Assembly: GCF_000803645.1 (NCBI RefSeq)
Contig: NZ_CP009122.1
Span: forward strand, 2,394,501-2,458,500
DNA from: Sphingopyxis fribergensis
GTDB taxonomy: Bacteria; Pseudomonadota; Alphaproteobacteria; Sphingomonadales; Sphingomonadaceae
DNA length: 64,000 nt
Direction: 5' to 3'
In this document: in pieces, positions 8,743 through 16,794 of the stretch
Layout: each line of letters begins with the position of its first letter
Position numbering within the stretch: position 1 is the first letter of the stretch
Notes under the pieces: model-generated
What the model was told of the DNA's origin: nothing
Databases searched by the model: none
The model's input: only the letters and a program-made list of their open reading frames with translations
Position numbers and translations under genes: made by a program

Positions 8743-9531
8743 ATGGAAAAGACCCTGCCCTCTCCCGGCAAGCTGTGGCTGGTCGGCGCCGGCCCCGGCG
8801 ACCCCGACCTCTTGACGCTGCGCGCGGCGCGGCTGCTTGAAGGCGCCGATCTAGTCGTCCACGACGGGCTGGTCGGCGAAGGCGTGCTTGCGCTGATCCC
8901 GGCCCATGTCGAGCGGATCAGCGTCGCCAAGCAGCGCAGTCGCCACACGATGAAGCAGGACCTGATCAACGAACTGCTCGTCCGCGAGACGCTGGCGGGC
9001 AAGCAAGTCGTGCGCCTGAAAGGCGGCGATCCGTTCATTTTCGGTCGCGGCGGCGAGGAGCTCGACGCAGCGCGCGAGTCCGGCGTCGCGGTGGAGGTCG
9101 TCCCTGGCATCACCGCGGCGGCGGGTTGCGCCGCGCAGGCGGGCCTCCCCCTCACCCACCGCGAAGACGCCAGCGCGGTCAGCTTCGTCGCCGGTCAGTG
9201 CAAGGATCTGACCGATCAGGACTGGTCGGGCCTTGCGGGCCACGGCCGCACCCTCGTCATCTACATGGGCCTCGCGACCGCCACGGCGATCGCGGACAAG
9301 CTGATCGCCGATGGCGTATCGCCCGATTTGCCCGTTGCGGTGATCGAGCGCGGCACGACCGCCGACGCCCGCGTCCTTCGCACCCTGCTCACCGATCTCG
9401 GCGATCTGGTCGCGCGCGAGAAGGTCCAAAGCCCGTCGCTCATCATCGTCGGCAAGGTCGCGGCGCGCGCAGACGCGCTCGACTGCCTCGGTGCGCCGGG
9501 CGTCGCCGCTCAAATAAGGGATTTCATATGA
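8743..9531 (+). CDS. cobA: Uroporphyrinogen-III C-methyltransferase
   Basis: 262 residues, the size of a stand-alone SUMT without the CysG N-terminal oxidase/chelatase domain. It transfers two methyl groups from SAM to uroporphyrinogen III to give precorrin-2, the precursor of siroheme. Signatures: LVGAGPGDPDLLTLRA at the N-terminus, RLKGGDPFIFGRGGEE and PGITAAAGCAAQAGLPLTHR. Position as first gene of the sulfite-reductase operon indicates supply of siroheme for CysI. ATG 8743 is preferred; an in-frame ATG at 8713 is possible. Its stop overlaps the next start as ATGA. Confidence 0.93.
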   Translation: MEKTLPSPGKLWLVGAGPGDPDLLTLRAARLLEGADLVVHDGLVGEGVLALIPAHVERISVAKQRSRHTMKQDLINELLVRETLAGKQVVRLKGGDPFIFGRGGEELDAARESGVAVEVVPGITAAAGCAAQAGLPLTHREDASAVSFVAGQCKDLTDQDWSGLAGHGRTLVIYMGLATATAIADKLIADGVSPDLPVAVIERGTTADARVLRTLLTDLGDLVAREKVQSPSLIIVGKVAARADALDCLGAPGVAAQIRDFI

Positions 9532-9824
9532 AGCTGCTCACGGGCAATGACCTGAAAACAGGATTTGTCACCTGGTGGACCGGCGCCGACTGGTCGCTCC
9601 ATATCGAGGACGCCGCCGATGTCGGCGAACATGGCGAGGCGATCCTCGCCGCCGAGGAAGGCGCGCGCCGCGTCAACGCCCCCTATATCATCAACGGCGA
9701 GCAAACCGCCGACGGTCCGCGCCCCGCGCATATCAAGGACCGTATCCGCGCATTGGGGCCGACTGTGCGCCCCGACCTGACATTGAAACCCGCCGATCCC
9801 GCGGCCGGCGACTGGGTGATCTGA
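9528..9824 (+). CDS. DUF2849 domain protein of the sulfite reductase operon
   Basis: 98 residues beginning MKLLTGNDLKTGFVTWW, with DVGEHGEAILAAEEGARRVN in the middle. This small family sits between cobA/cysG and cysI in many alphaproteobacteria, and its biochemical role is not established to my knowledge. It overlaps cobA by four bases (ATGA) and ends one base before the cysI start, so it is co-translated with the pathway. It is likely cytosolic, as there is no signal or membrane segment. Confidence 0.88.
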   Translation: MKLLTGNDLKTGFVTWWTGADWSLHIEDAADVGEHGEAILAAEEGARRVNAPYIINGEQTADGPRPAHIKDRIRALGPTVRPDLTLKPADPAAGDWVI

Positions 9825-9825
9825 C

Positions 9826-11457
9826 ATGTACAAATATGACGAATATGACCATGCGATGGTCGATGCCCGCGTCGCCGAGTTCAGCGACCAGGTGCGCCGC
9901 CGCCTCGCCGGTGAAATCACCGAGGACCAGTTCAAGCCGCTTCGGCTGATGAACGGCCTTTATCTCCAGCTTCACGCCTATATGCTGCGCGTCGCGGTGC
10001 CTTACGGGACTCTCGACAGCCGCCAGATGCGCATGCTCGCCCACATCGCGCGCAAATACGACCGCGATTACGGCCATTTCACCACGCGCCAGAATATCCA
10101 GTATAATTGGATCAAGCTGGAGGACGCGCCAGCGATCCTCCAGGATCTGGCCTCGGTCGAGATGCACGCGATCCAGACGAGCGGCAATTGCATCCGCAAC
10201 ATCAGCTCCGACCAATGGGCCGGCGCCGCCGCCGACGAAATCACCGACCCGCGCCCGTGGGCCGAATTGCTCCGTCAATGGTCAAGCTTCCACCCCGAAT
10301 TCAGCTATTTGCCGCGCAAATTTAAAATCGCGGTGATCGCCGCCGACGAGGATCGCGCCGCGATGCGCCTCCACGACATCGGCATCCAGATCGTCGAGAA
10401 GGACGGCGTTCACGGCGCCGCTTTCTATGTGGGTGGCGGCATGGGCCGCACCCCGATGATCGCGCCGCTGATCAAAGAATTTGTGCCGCTCGACGACATG
10501 CTGAGCTATGCCGAGGCGTGCCTGCGCGTTTACAACCGCTATGGCCGCCGCGACAATATCTACAAGGCGCGGATCAAGATCCTGATCCACGAGCTGGGCG
10601 CCGACGAATATCGCCGTCAGGTCGAGGAGGAATTCGCGCATGTGAAGTCGCTCGGCATCGACCCGCCCAAGGCCGAGTTCGACCGCATTGCCAAGCAATT
10701 CGCGCCGCCGCCGCTCGATACCGCGGCGCCCGACGCCATCGACCGCAGCGATCCTGACTTTGCGGTCTGGGTCGACCAGAATGTCGCGAAGCACAAGGTT
10801 ACGGGTCATGCGATCGTCAACATCAGCCTGAAGCCCGTCGCCGGCATCCCCGGCGATGCCTCGTCCGCGCAAATCGACCTGATGGCCGACCTCGCCGAGA
10901 CATACAGCCATGACGAGCTCCGCGTCACGCACGCGCAAAACATCGTGCTGCCGCACGTTCGCAAGGCCGATCTCTACGCAATCTGGCAAAAGCTCGACGA
11001 AGCGGGGCTCGCGACGCCGAACCTCGACCTGATCAGCGACATCATCGCCTGCCCCGGCCTCGATTATTGCAGCCTCGCCAACGCGCGCTCGATCCCGGTC
11101 GCGCAGAAGATCGCGTCGCGCTTTTCGGACCTCGGCCGCCAGAAGGAACTGGGCGAGCTCAAGCTCAAGATTTCGGGCTGCATCAACGCCTGTGGACATC
11201 ACCACGCCGGCCATATCGGTATCCTCGGCGTCGATCGCAAAGGCACCGAGAATTACCAGCTTTTGCTCGGCGGATCGGGCGCGGAGGACGTGTCGCTCGG
11301 CACGATCACCGGCCCCGGCTTCGACGAGGACGGCATCGTCGACGCGATCGAGCGCGTTACCGACAAATATCTTGCGACACGGACCGATGGGGAGCGCTTC
11401 GTCGACACCTATCGCCGCGTCGGCATGGCCCCGTTCAAGGAGGCGATCTATGGTTGA
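9826..11457 (+). CDS. cysI: Assimilatory nitrite/sulfite reductase, siroheme and 4Fe-4S hemoprotein subunit
   Basis: 543 residues with the duplicated ferredoxin-like/siroheme architecture. It performs the six-electron reduction of sulfite to sulfide. The cluster ligands are the Cys in ACPGLDYCSLA and those in ISGCINACGHHHAGHIG, the usual C-x5-C and C-x3-C sets. The N-terminal half contains RQNIQYNW and SGNCIRNIS, matching the first siroheme-binding repeat. The operon context (cobA upstream, cysH downstream) supports sulfite rather than nitrite as substrate. No flavoprotein CysJ is present, so electrons probably come from ferredoxin or another donor. The end overlaps the next gene by eight bases. 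Confidence 0.94.
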   Translation: MYKYDEYDHAMVDARVAEFSDQVRRRLAGEITEDQFKPLRLMNGLYLQLHAYMLRVAVPYGTLDSRQMRMLAHIARKYDRDYGHFTTRQNIQYNWIKLEDAPAILQDLASVEMHAIQTSGNCIRNISSDQWAGAAADEITDPRPWAELLRQWSSFHPEFSYLPRKFKIAVIAADEDRAAMRLHDIGIQIVEKDGVHGAAFYVGGGMGRTPMIAPLIKEFVPLDDMLSYAEACLRVYNRYGRRDNIYKARIKILIHELGADEYRRQVEEEFAHVKSLGIDPPKAEFDRIAKQFAPPPLDTAAPDAIDRSDPDFAVWVDQNVAKHKVTGHAIVNISLKPVAGIPGDASSAQIDLMADLAETYSHDELRVTHAQNIVLPHVRKADLYAIWQKLDEAGLATPNLDLISDIIACPGLDYCSLANARSIPVAQKIASRFSDLGRQKELGELKLKISGCINACGHHHAGHIGILGVDRKGTENYQLLLGGSGAEDVSLGTITGPGFDEDGIVDAIERVTDKYLATRTDGERFVDTYRRVGMAPFKEAIYG

Positions 11458-11863
11458 GCATCTGCAAGCCGATGGCGAAGAACCCTGCGTCACGCTCGAT
11501 GCGTTCCTAGAACAGTCGAACGCGACCGCGGTGCGGCTCGAATCCGATGAGGATGCGCGCGCGCTGATCCCCTTTCTCGACCGGCTGAAGCTGATCGAGG
11601 TCGCTTTCCCGAAATTCCGCGACGGCCGCGGCTATTCGTCAGGGCGCATCCTGCGCGAGGCCGGCTTCACGGGCGAACTGCGCGCGCAAGGCGACGTGCT
11701 GGTCGACCAGATCGCTTATATGAAACGTTGCGGTTTCGACAGTTTCGCACCCGAAAAGGCGCTCAATCCGGCCGATGTCGAGGCGGCGCTATCGCGCTGG
11801 CCCGAACATTATCAGGGCGCCGCCGACGGTGCGGTGCCGATCTGGAAATTAAGGCATGGCTGA
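11450..11863 (+). CDS. DUF934 family protein, sulfite reduction accessory
   Basis: 137 residues with the DUF934 pattern: LIEVAFPKFRDGRGYSSGR, then LRAQGDVLVDQIAYMKRCGFDSF. The family is found almost only between sulfite reductase and cysH and is often labelled a probable sulfite-reduction oxidoreductase, though no redox motif is visible here. It overlaps both neighbours by eight bases (ATGGTTGA on the left), a very tight arrangement that implies matched expression with CysI and CysH. Confidence 0.9.
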   Translation: MVEHLQADGEEPCVTLDAFLEQSNATAVRLESDEDARALIPFLDRLKLIEVAFPKFRDGRGYSSGRILREAGFTGELRAQGDVLVDQIAYMKRCGFDSFAPEKALNPADVEAALSRWPEHYQGAADGAVPIWKLRHG

Positions 11864-12656
11864 CGTGAAGGTCTCTCCCCCCCAAAACTCCGACCGCACC
11901 CGCGACCGGATCGACGTGGCGCCGCGCTTTACGCAGGCCGACGTCATTCGCCTCAACAACCTGTTCCGCGGCCAGGACGCCGCCGAAGTCGTCGCGAGCG
12001 TGATCGGCGCGGGGCTGCTCGGCGAAACCGCGATCGTCTCCAGCTTCGGCGCCGAAAGCGCGGTTTTGCTGCATCTGGTGAGCCGCGTCGCACCCGACAT
12101 GCCCGTACTGTTCCTCGATACCGGAAAGCATTTCCCCGAGACACTCGCCTATCGCGACCAACTGGCCGCGAAGCTGGGGCTGAACATCGTCAACCTGACG
12201 CCCGATTCCGAGGAACTCGCGAAGAAGGACGCGACCGAACTGCGCTGGTCGTACGATCCCGACGGCTGCTGTGAAATCCGCAAGGTGAAGCCGCTCGAAA
12301 AGGCGATGGCCGATTTCGATACATCTATCACCGGGCGCAAAGGTTTCCAGTCATCGACGCGCCAGGGCCTCGCGCGCTTCGAACTCGACGGCACCACCGG
12401 CCGCCTCAAATTCAACCCGCTCGCCAACTGGACGCGCGACCAGCTCGATGAATATTTCGAGGCGCACGACCTGCCGCGCCACCCGCTCGAGGCCGAAGGC
12501 TATCCCTCGATCGGCTGCTCACCATGCACGTCGAAGGTAAAGCCCGGCGAAGACCCGCGCTCGGGCCGCTGGCGCGGCTGGGACAAGACCGAATGCGGCA
12601 TCCACACCGAAGTCACGCCGCTCGGTGACGATCCGGCGAACGACCCGGCGTTCTGA
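11856..12656 (+). CDS. cysH: Adenylylsulfate (APS) reductase, 4Fe-4S type
   Basis: 266 residues. The enzyme reduces APS to sulfite with thioredoxin. Nucleotide-binding elements are SSFGAESAVLLHL and FLDTGKHFPET. Four cluster cysteines are present as GCCEIRK and GCSPCTS, and the catalytic Cys is in ECGIH near the C-terminus. The CC...CxxC set separates APS reductases from PAPS reductases such as E. coli CysH, so this organism should not need APS kinase for assimilation. It is the last gene of the five-gene sulfur operon; a strong inverted repeat follows. Confidence 0.94.
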   Translation: MADVKVSPPQNSDRTRDRIDVAPRFTQADVIRLNNLFRGQDAAEVVASVIGAGLLGETAIVSSFGAESAVLLHLVSRVAPDMPVLFLDTGKHFPETLAYRDQLAAKLGLNIVNLTPDSEELAKKDATELRWSYDPDGCCEIRKVKPLEKAMADFDTSITGRKGFQSSTRQGLARFELDGTTGRLKFNPLANWTRDQLDEYFEAHDLPRHPLEAEGYPSIGCSPCTSKVKPGEDPRSGRWRGWDKTECGIHTEVTPLGDDPANDPAF

Positions 12657-12663
12657 ACAGAGT

Positions 12664-12766
12664 TTGTGCCCCTGCGAAGGCAGGGGCCCATCTTCTGCCC
12701 GTCCAACAAAGCGCGGCTTTCGATTTGGAGACCTCGTGATGGGCCCCCGCCTTCGCAGGGGCACAA
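12664..12766. repeat. Intergenic inverted repeat (TGCCCCTGCGAAGGC family)
   Basis: Two 29-base arms, 12664-12692 and 12738-12766, are inverted copies with one mismatch and a 45-base spacer. It lies between the convergent ends of cysH and dnaB and could terminate both. Confidence 0.85.
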
Positions 12767-12778
12767 CGCGCGATTAAT

Positions 12779-14287
12779 CTACTCATAATCCTCGAACGCC
12801 TGGCTGTCATCGGCAAGGTCGCTGAACTTCGTCGTCTTCGCCTCGAAGTGCATGCGGATCTTGCCCGTCGAACCGTGGCGCGATTTCGCGACGATCACTT
12901 CGGCAAGGCCGAAGACGCGCTCCATCTCAGCCGCCCATTCCTCATGCTGCGCGTGGATCTTGACATCGTCGCCCTCGACCGGGCGCTTGGGCTCCTTCGC
13001 CGCAACATAATAATCCTCGCGGAACACGAAGAGCACCATGTCGGCGTCCTGCTCGATCGACCCCGATTCGCGAAGATCGGAAAGCTGCGGGCGCTTGTCT
13101 TCGCGGCTTTCCACCTGACGACTGAGCTGCGACAGCGCCATCACGGGGACATGAAGTTCCTTCGCCAGCGTCTTCAAACCACGCGAAATTTCTGAAATTT
13201 CCTGTACGCGATTGTCGCCGCTCTTTGATGAACCCTGCAGCAGCTGGAGATAGTCGACGATGATGAAGCCGATACCGTGTCGTCGCTGCAAACGCCGCGC
13301 GCGGGTACGCAGGCCGGCAATGGTCAGGCCCGGCGTGTCGTCGATGAATAGTGGCAAAGTCTGAAGCTGTTGTGCGGCGCGGCTCAACTGCTGGAACTGC
13401 TCCTTGCTGATCTTGCCCATGCGCAGCGCTTCGCCCGATACCCCCGATTGCTCGGCGAGCACGCGCGTCGCGAGCTGATCGGCCGACATTTCGAGGCTGA
13501 AGAAGGCAACCTTCGCGCCCATATTCTTCTCGGGCGGGATGCCATCGTCCTCGTCGCGGCGAAACCGCTCGGCGGCATTATAAGCGATATTGGTCGCGAG
13601 CGAGGTCTTGCCCATGCCCGGGCGTCCGGCAAGGATCATCAGGTCGCTATTGTGCATGCCGCCGATCTTGGCGTTCATGCTCGCGATGCCGGTCGTGATC
13701 CCCGACAGATGGCCGCCCGAATTGAGCGCGCGCTCGGCTGCCTGCAGCGCAACGAGACTCGCCTGGCTGAAATTCTTGACCGACCCCATCTCGGCCTCGC
13801 CGCCCGCGACGCGGTAGAGCGCGGTCTCGGCTTCCTCGATCTGCGCCTGCGGATCGACGCTTTCGCTGGTGTCGAGCGCATTTTCGACGAGCGTGCGGCC
13901 GACACCCGCCAGTTCGCGGAGCAGCGCGAGGTCGAAAATCTGGCGTGCAAAGTCGCGCGCGCCGATCAGGCCGGCGCCGCTGCCCGTCAGCTGCGCCAGA
14001 TATCCCACGCCGCCGACCGCCTTAATCGCCTCGTCGGCCTCGAAATAGGGCTTCAGCGTCACCGGCGTCGCGATGCTGTTGCGCTCGATCAGCGCCATCG
14101 TCTGTTGAAAAATACGGCCGTGGAGCGGTTCGAAGAAATGTTCGGGGTTGAGCGCGACGGGCAGATCCTCGACGACTCGGTTGTCGATCAGAATCGCGCC
14201 GAGAAACGCAGCCTCGGCCTCGATATTGCGCGGCATTTGGCGCTCGTCCCCGGCCGGGGACGTCGGAAGTCGTACGACATCAAGCAT
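12779..14287 (-). CDS. dnaB: Replicative DNA helicase
   Basis: 502 residues. DnaB is the hexameric 5'-3' helicase that unwinds DNA at the replication fork and recruits primase. The N-terminal domain starts RNIEAEAAFLGAILIDN. The RecA-like C-terminal domain has Walker A GRPGMGKTS, Walker B FIIVDYLQLL and the conserved LSQLSRQVESR and LRESGSIEQDAD motifs. No intein interrupts it. The start ATG 14287 has AAGG upstream. It is divergent from the UPF0262 gene and convergent with cysH. Confidence 0.97.
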   Translation of the reverse strand: MLDVVRLPTSPAGDERQMPRNIEAEAAFLGAILIDNRVVEDLPVALNPEHFFEPLHGRIFQQTMALIERNSIATPVTLKPYFEADEAIKAVGGVGYLAQLTGSGAGLIGARDFARQIFDLALLRELAGVGRTLVENALDTSESVDPQAQIEEAETALYRVAGGEAEMGSVKNFSQASLVALQAAERALNSGGHLSGITTGIASMNAKIGGMHNSDLMILAGRPGMGKTSLATNIAYNAAERFRRDEDDGIPPEKNMGAKVAFFSLEMSADQLATRVLAEQSGVSGEALRMGKISKEQFQQLSRAAQQLQTLPLFIDDTPGLTIAGLRTRARRLQRRHGIGFIIVDYLQLLQGSSKSGDNRVQEISEISRGLKTLAKELHVPVMALSQLSRQVESREDKRPQLSDLRESGSIEQDADMVLFVFREDYYVAAKEPKRPVEGDDVKIHAQHEEWAAEMERVFGLAEVIVAKSRHGSTGKIRMHFEAKTTKFSDLADDSQAFEDYE

Positions 14288-14417
14288 GACGCCTTCATGC
14301 GACGGTAGCCTCTAACAAGCAATGGAATGATGACGGGCGATCATCATCGCTGTGGGTCGCCCTGTGCATAAGTCGTCCCTTGCCCTTCGCCCCGCGCCAA
14401 GTAGAAGCACAAGCAGC

Positions 14418-14915
14418 ATGGCCGACGCAGATCCTTCCAAACAGCGCATCATTTCGGTCGAACTCGACGAGGGTTCGATCGTCTGGCGCAATCCCGACGT
14501 GGAACAAGAACGCCGCGTCGCGATCTTCGATCTGATCGAGGACAACAAATTTGTGCCGCAGCGTGGGCACGATGACGGCTATGCCGGGCCATACCGCTTG
14601 ATGCTGCGTGTCGAAGAAGGCCGGCTGATCTTTGAAATATCGCGCGAAGACGGCTCACCGCTGGAGGCCATCATTCTCGGCCTCGGGCGTTTTCGCCGCC
14701 CGATCCGCGACTATTTCGCGATTTGCGACAGCTATTATCAGGCAATCAAGACATCGACCGCGCAGCAGATCGAGACCGTCGACATGGCGCGGCGCGGCCT
14801 GCACAACGAGGCGGCCGAGATGCTGATGGACCGCCTCGACGGCAAGATCGCGGTCGATTTCGCGACGGCGCGGCGATTGTTCACGCTAATCTGCGTGCTG
14901 CACATCAAGGGTTGA
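14418..14915 (+). CDS. UPF0262 family protein
   Basis: 165 residues with the family pattern RIISVELDEGSIVWRNPDVEQERRVAIFDLIEDN near the N-terminus and RRPIRDYFAICDSYYQAIK in the middle. UPF0262 is conserved in alphaproteobacteria but has no established function. There is no signal peptide or membrane segment, so it is probably cytosolic. The ATG at 14418 matches the family N-terminus. The next gene starts three bases after the stop. Confidence 0.88.
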   Translation: MADADPSKQRIISVELDEGSIVWRNPDVEQERRVAIFDLIEDNKFVPQRGHDDGYAGPYRLMLRVEEGRLIFEISREDGSPLEAIILGLGRFRRPIRDYFAICDSYYQAIKTSTAQQIETVDMARRGLHNEAAEMLMDRLDGKIAVDFATARRLFTLICVLHIKG

Positions 14916-14917
14916 GC

Positions 14918-15673
14918 ATGGCGACGGGGGCGATCAGGGGCAAAAGGCCGGGCAAGGCCGGCGGCAATTGGCGCGCGGCCATCGCGCGGACGCTGCGCAA
15001 GATCGGCGGGGCCATCGTGCTGCTGCTCCTCGCCGCCGGGCTCGCGCTGTGGTGGGCTGCGCGCTGGACCCCCGACCGCACGCTTTATCCGACCCAGGGG
15101 GTCACGATCGACGCGGGCAATGGCGACGTCCATTGGGGATCGATCAAGGCCGCGGGCGCCGATTTCGCTTACATCATGGGGACTGACGGCTCGGCGGGTG
15201 TCGATCGGCAATTCGCGCGCAACATGGCCGCGGCGCGCGAGGCGGGCGTGCAAGCCGGCGCGATCCATCGCTACAGCCTCTGCCAGCTTGCCACCGACCA
15301 GGCGGCAAATTTCATCCGCCATGTGCCCCGACGCGCCGACGCGCTGCCCGCGGTCGTTTGGCTCGATTATGACGACCGCTGCCCCGACCGCCCGACCCGC
15401 GCGCTGCTCCTGTCTGAACTCGCCACTTTTCTTGCGCAGATCGAAGCGCATATGGGCAAACAGAGCGTGATCGCCCCCGGTCCCGCGTTCGAGGCCGACT
15501 ACAAGGTCACACAGGGTATCGCACGCACCACCTGGCTGCGCCGCGACTTTTTCGAACCCGATTATGGCGCACACCCCTGGGCAATGTGGCAGGCGAATGA
15601 TTATGTCCGCCTGTCGGGTGCCGCGGGCACCGTCGGGTGGAACGCCCTGCGCCCGGAAGGAGAGATGCGATGA
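14918..15673 (+). CDS. Membrane-anchored GH25 (lysozyme-like) fold protein with substituted catalytic residues
   Basis: 251 residues. One membrane segment near residues 28-48 follows a basic N-terminus, placing the domain in the periplasm. The rest follows the GH25 order: GVTIDAGNGDVHW, ADFAYIMGTDG, FARNMAAAREAGVQAGAIHRY, then the barrel strand VVWLDYDD. Active GH25 enzymes carry G-[IV]-D-[VI]-S-x-x-Q-G and LDVE; here the first Asp is Thr and the Glu of LDVE is Asp. It may be inactive, act as a wall-binding protein, or use a shifted acid. It overlaps cdd by ATGA. Confidence 0.78.
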   Translation: MATGAIRGKRPGKAGGNWRAAIARTLRKIGGAIVLLLLAAGLALWWAARWTPDRTLYPTQGVTIDAGNGDVHWGSIKAAGADFAYIMGTDGSAGVDRQFARNMAAAREAGVQAGAIHRYSLCQLATDQAANFIRHVPRRADALPAVVWLDYDDRCPDRPTRALLLSELATFLAQIEAHMGKQSVIAPGPAFEADYKVTQGIARTTWLRRDFFEPDYGAHPWAMWQANDYVRLSGAAGTVGWNALRPEGEMR

Positions 15674-16122
15674 CCGAGGACCGCGAAGCGCTGATCGAGG
15701 CCGCGCGCGACGCCGCGAGCCGCGCCTATGCGCCCTATTCGGGCTTTCATGTCGGCGCCGCGCTGCTGCTCAAAAATGGCGATATCATCACCGGCGCCAA
15801 CGTTGAGAACGCAAGCTATGGCCTCACCCTCTGCGCCGAAACCGTGGCGGTGGCGAAGATCGTCAACGAGGGCTGGATCGGCGAGCTTGCCGAAGTCGCG
15901 ATCGTCGGCGGACGCCCGCACGGCGACGAATTGCTGGGCGCCGACCCGGTCAACCCATGCGGACGCTGCCGCCAGATCCTCAACGAAGCCGCCGAGCGGT
16001 CGAAGGTCGATATCCTGGTCCACTGCGCCTCGGCCGACGGCAAAGAGGTGATGACCTACCGGCTCAGCCAATTACTGCCCGCCGCCTTCGGTCCCAAGGA
16101 TCTGGGCCTCATCCCCGACTGA
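15670..16122 (+). CDS. cdd: Cytidine deaminase
   Basis: 150 residues, typical of the homotetrameric short cytidine deaminases. It converts cytidine and deoxycytidine to uridine and deoxyuridine for pyrimidine salvage. Zinc and catalytic residues are seen in LCAETVAV (Cys and Glu) and PCGRCRQIL (two Cys), with the substrate loop [14 protein letters not shown] near the N-terminus. It begins inside the stop of the GH25-like gene (ATGA). dcd follows 38 bases later, giving two consecutive cytosine deaminases. Confidence 0.94.
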   Translation: MTEDREALIEAARDAASRAYAPYSGFHVGAALLLKNGDIITGANVENASYGLTLCAETVAVAKIVNEGWIGELAEVAIVGGRPHGDELLGADPVNPCGRCRQILNEAAERSKVDILVHCASADGKEVMTYRLSQLLPAAFGPKDLGLIPD

Positions 16123-16160
16123 CCGCTTGCGCAAGCCCGACAGGACCGACAAGAGACACC

Positions 16161-16715
16161 ATGGCCATTCTTTCTGACCGCTGGATTCGCGAAGCCGCCC
16201 AGACCCAGGGCATGATCGAACCGTTTGTGGAGGCGCAGCGCCGCGACGGCTGCATCAGCTACGGCCTCTCCTCCTATGGCTATGACGCGCGCGTCGCGCC
16301 CGAATTCAAGATTTTCACCAATGTCGATTCGACGATCGTCGATCCCAAGGATTTCGATCCGAAGAATTTCGTCGACCGCGAAACTGACGTCTGCATCATC
16401 CCGCCGAACAGCTTTGCCTTGGCGCGCACGGTCGAATATTTCCGCATCCCGCGCGATGTGCTCGTCATCTGCCTCGGCAAGTCGACCTATGCGCGCTGCG
16501 GCATCATTGTGAACGTCACCCCGCTCGAACCCGGCTGGGAAGGCCATGTGACGCTCGAATTTTCGAACACCACCCCCCTGCCCGCCAAGATTTACGCTAA
16601 CGAAGGCGCGTGCCAGTTCCTCTTCCTGCAAGGCAACGAGCCTTGCGAGATCAGCTACGCCGACCGCGCGGGCAAATATATGGGGCAGCAGGGCGTCACG
16701 CTGCCCAAGCTTTGA
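16161..16715 (+). CDS. dcd: dCTP deaminase
   Basis: 184 residues, standard for Dcd. It deaminates dCTP to dUTP, feeding dUTPase and thymidylate synthesis. Signatures: the N-terminal [27 protein letters not shown], the catalytic-region [22 protein letters not shown] and C-terminal QGVTLPKL. This Arg/Cys version of the STxAR motif is common in alphaproteobacterial Dcd. Located directly after cdd, so it probably shares a transcript. Confidence 0.95.
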   Translation: MAILSDRWIREAAQTQGMIEPFVEAQRRDGCISYGLSSYGYDARVAPEFKIFTNVDSTIVDPKDFDPKNFVDRETDVCIIPPNSFALARTVEYFRIPRDVLVICLGKSTYARCGIIVNVTPLEPGWEGHVTLEFSNTTPLPAKIYANEGACQFLFLQGNEPCEISYADRAGKYMGQQGVTLPKL

Positions 16716-16757
16716 TATCGCGACTTACGCAAACGCGCTTGCCCCCACAGCGAAAAT

Positions 16758-16771
16758 TGATAACGTTCCCA
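16758..16771. promoter_or_regulatory. Candidate LacI-family operator before the GH5 gene
   Basis: TGATAACGTTCCCA has the AACGTT core and flanking half-sites of LacI-type sugar regulators. It lies 23 bases before the GH5 start codon, overlapping where RNA polymerase would bind. No LacI-type regulator is encoded in the window, so the link to a regulator is inference. Confidence 0.5.
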
Positions 16772-16794
16772 TAAATCAAAAATGGGATGAGGTC

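Noticed and set aside
11856..12656. Reading cysH as a PAPS reductase
   Set aside because: The CC and CxxC cluster ligands are present, which PAPS reductases lack; APS is the expected substrate.
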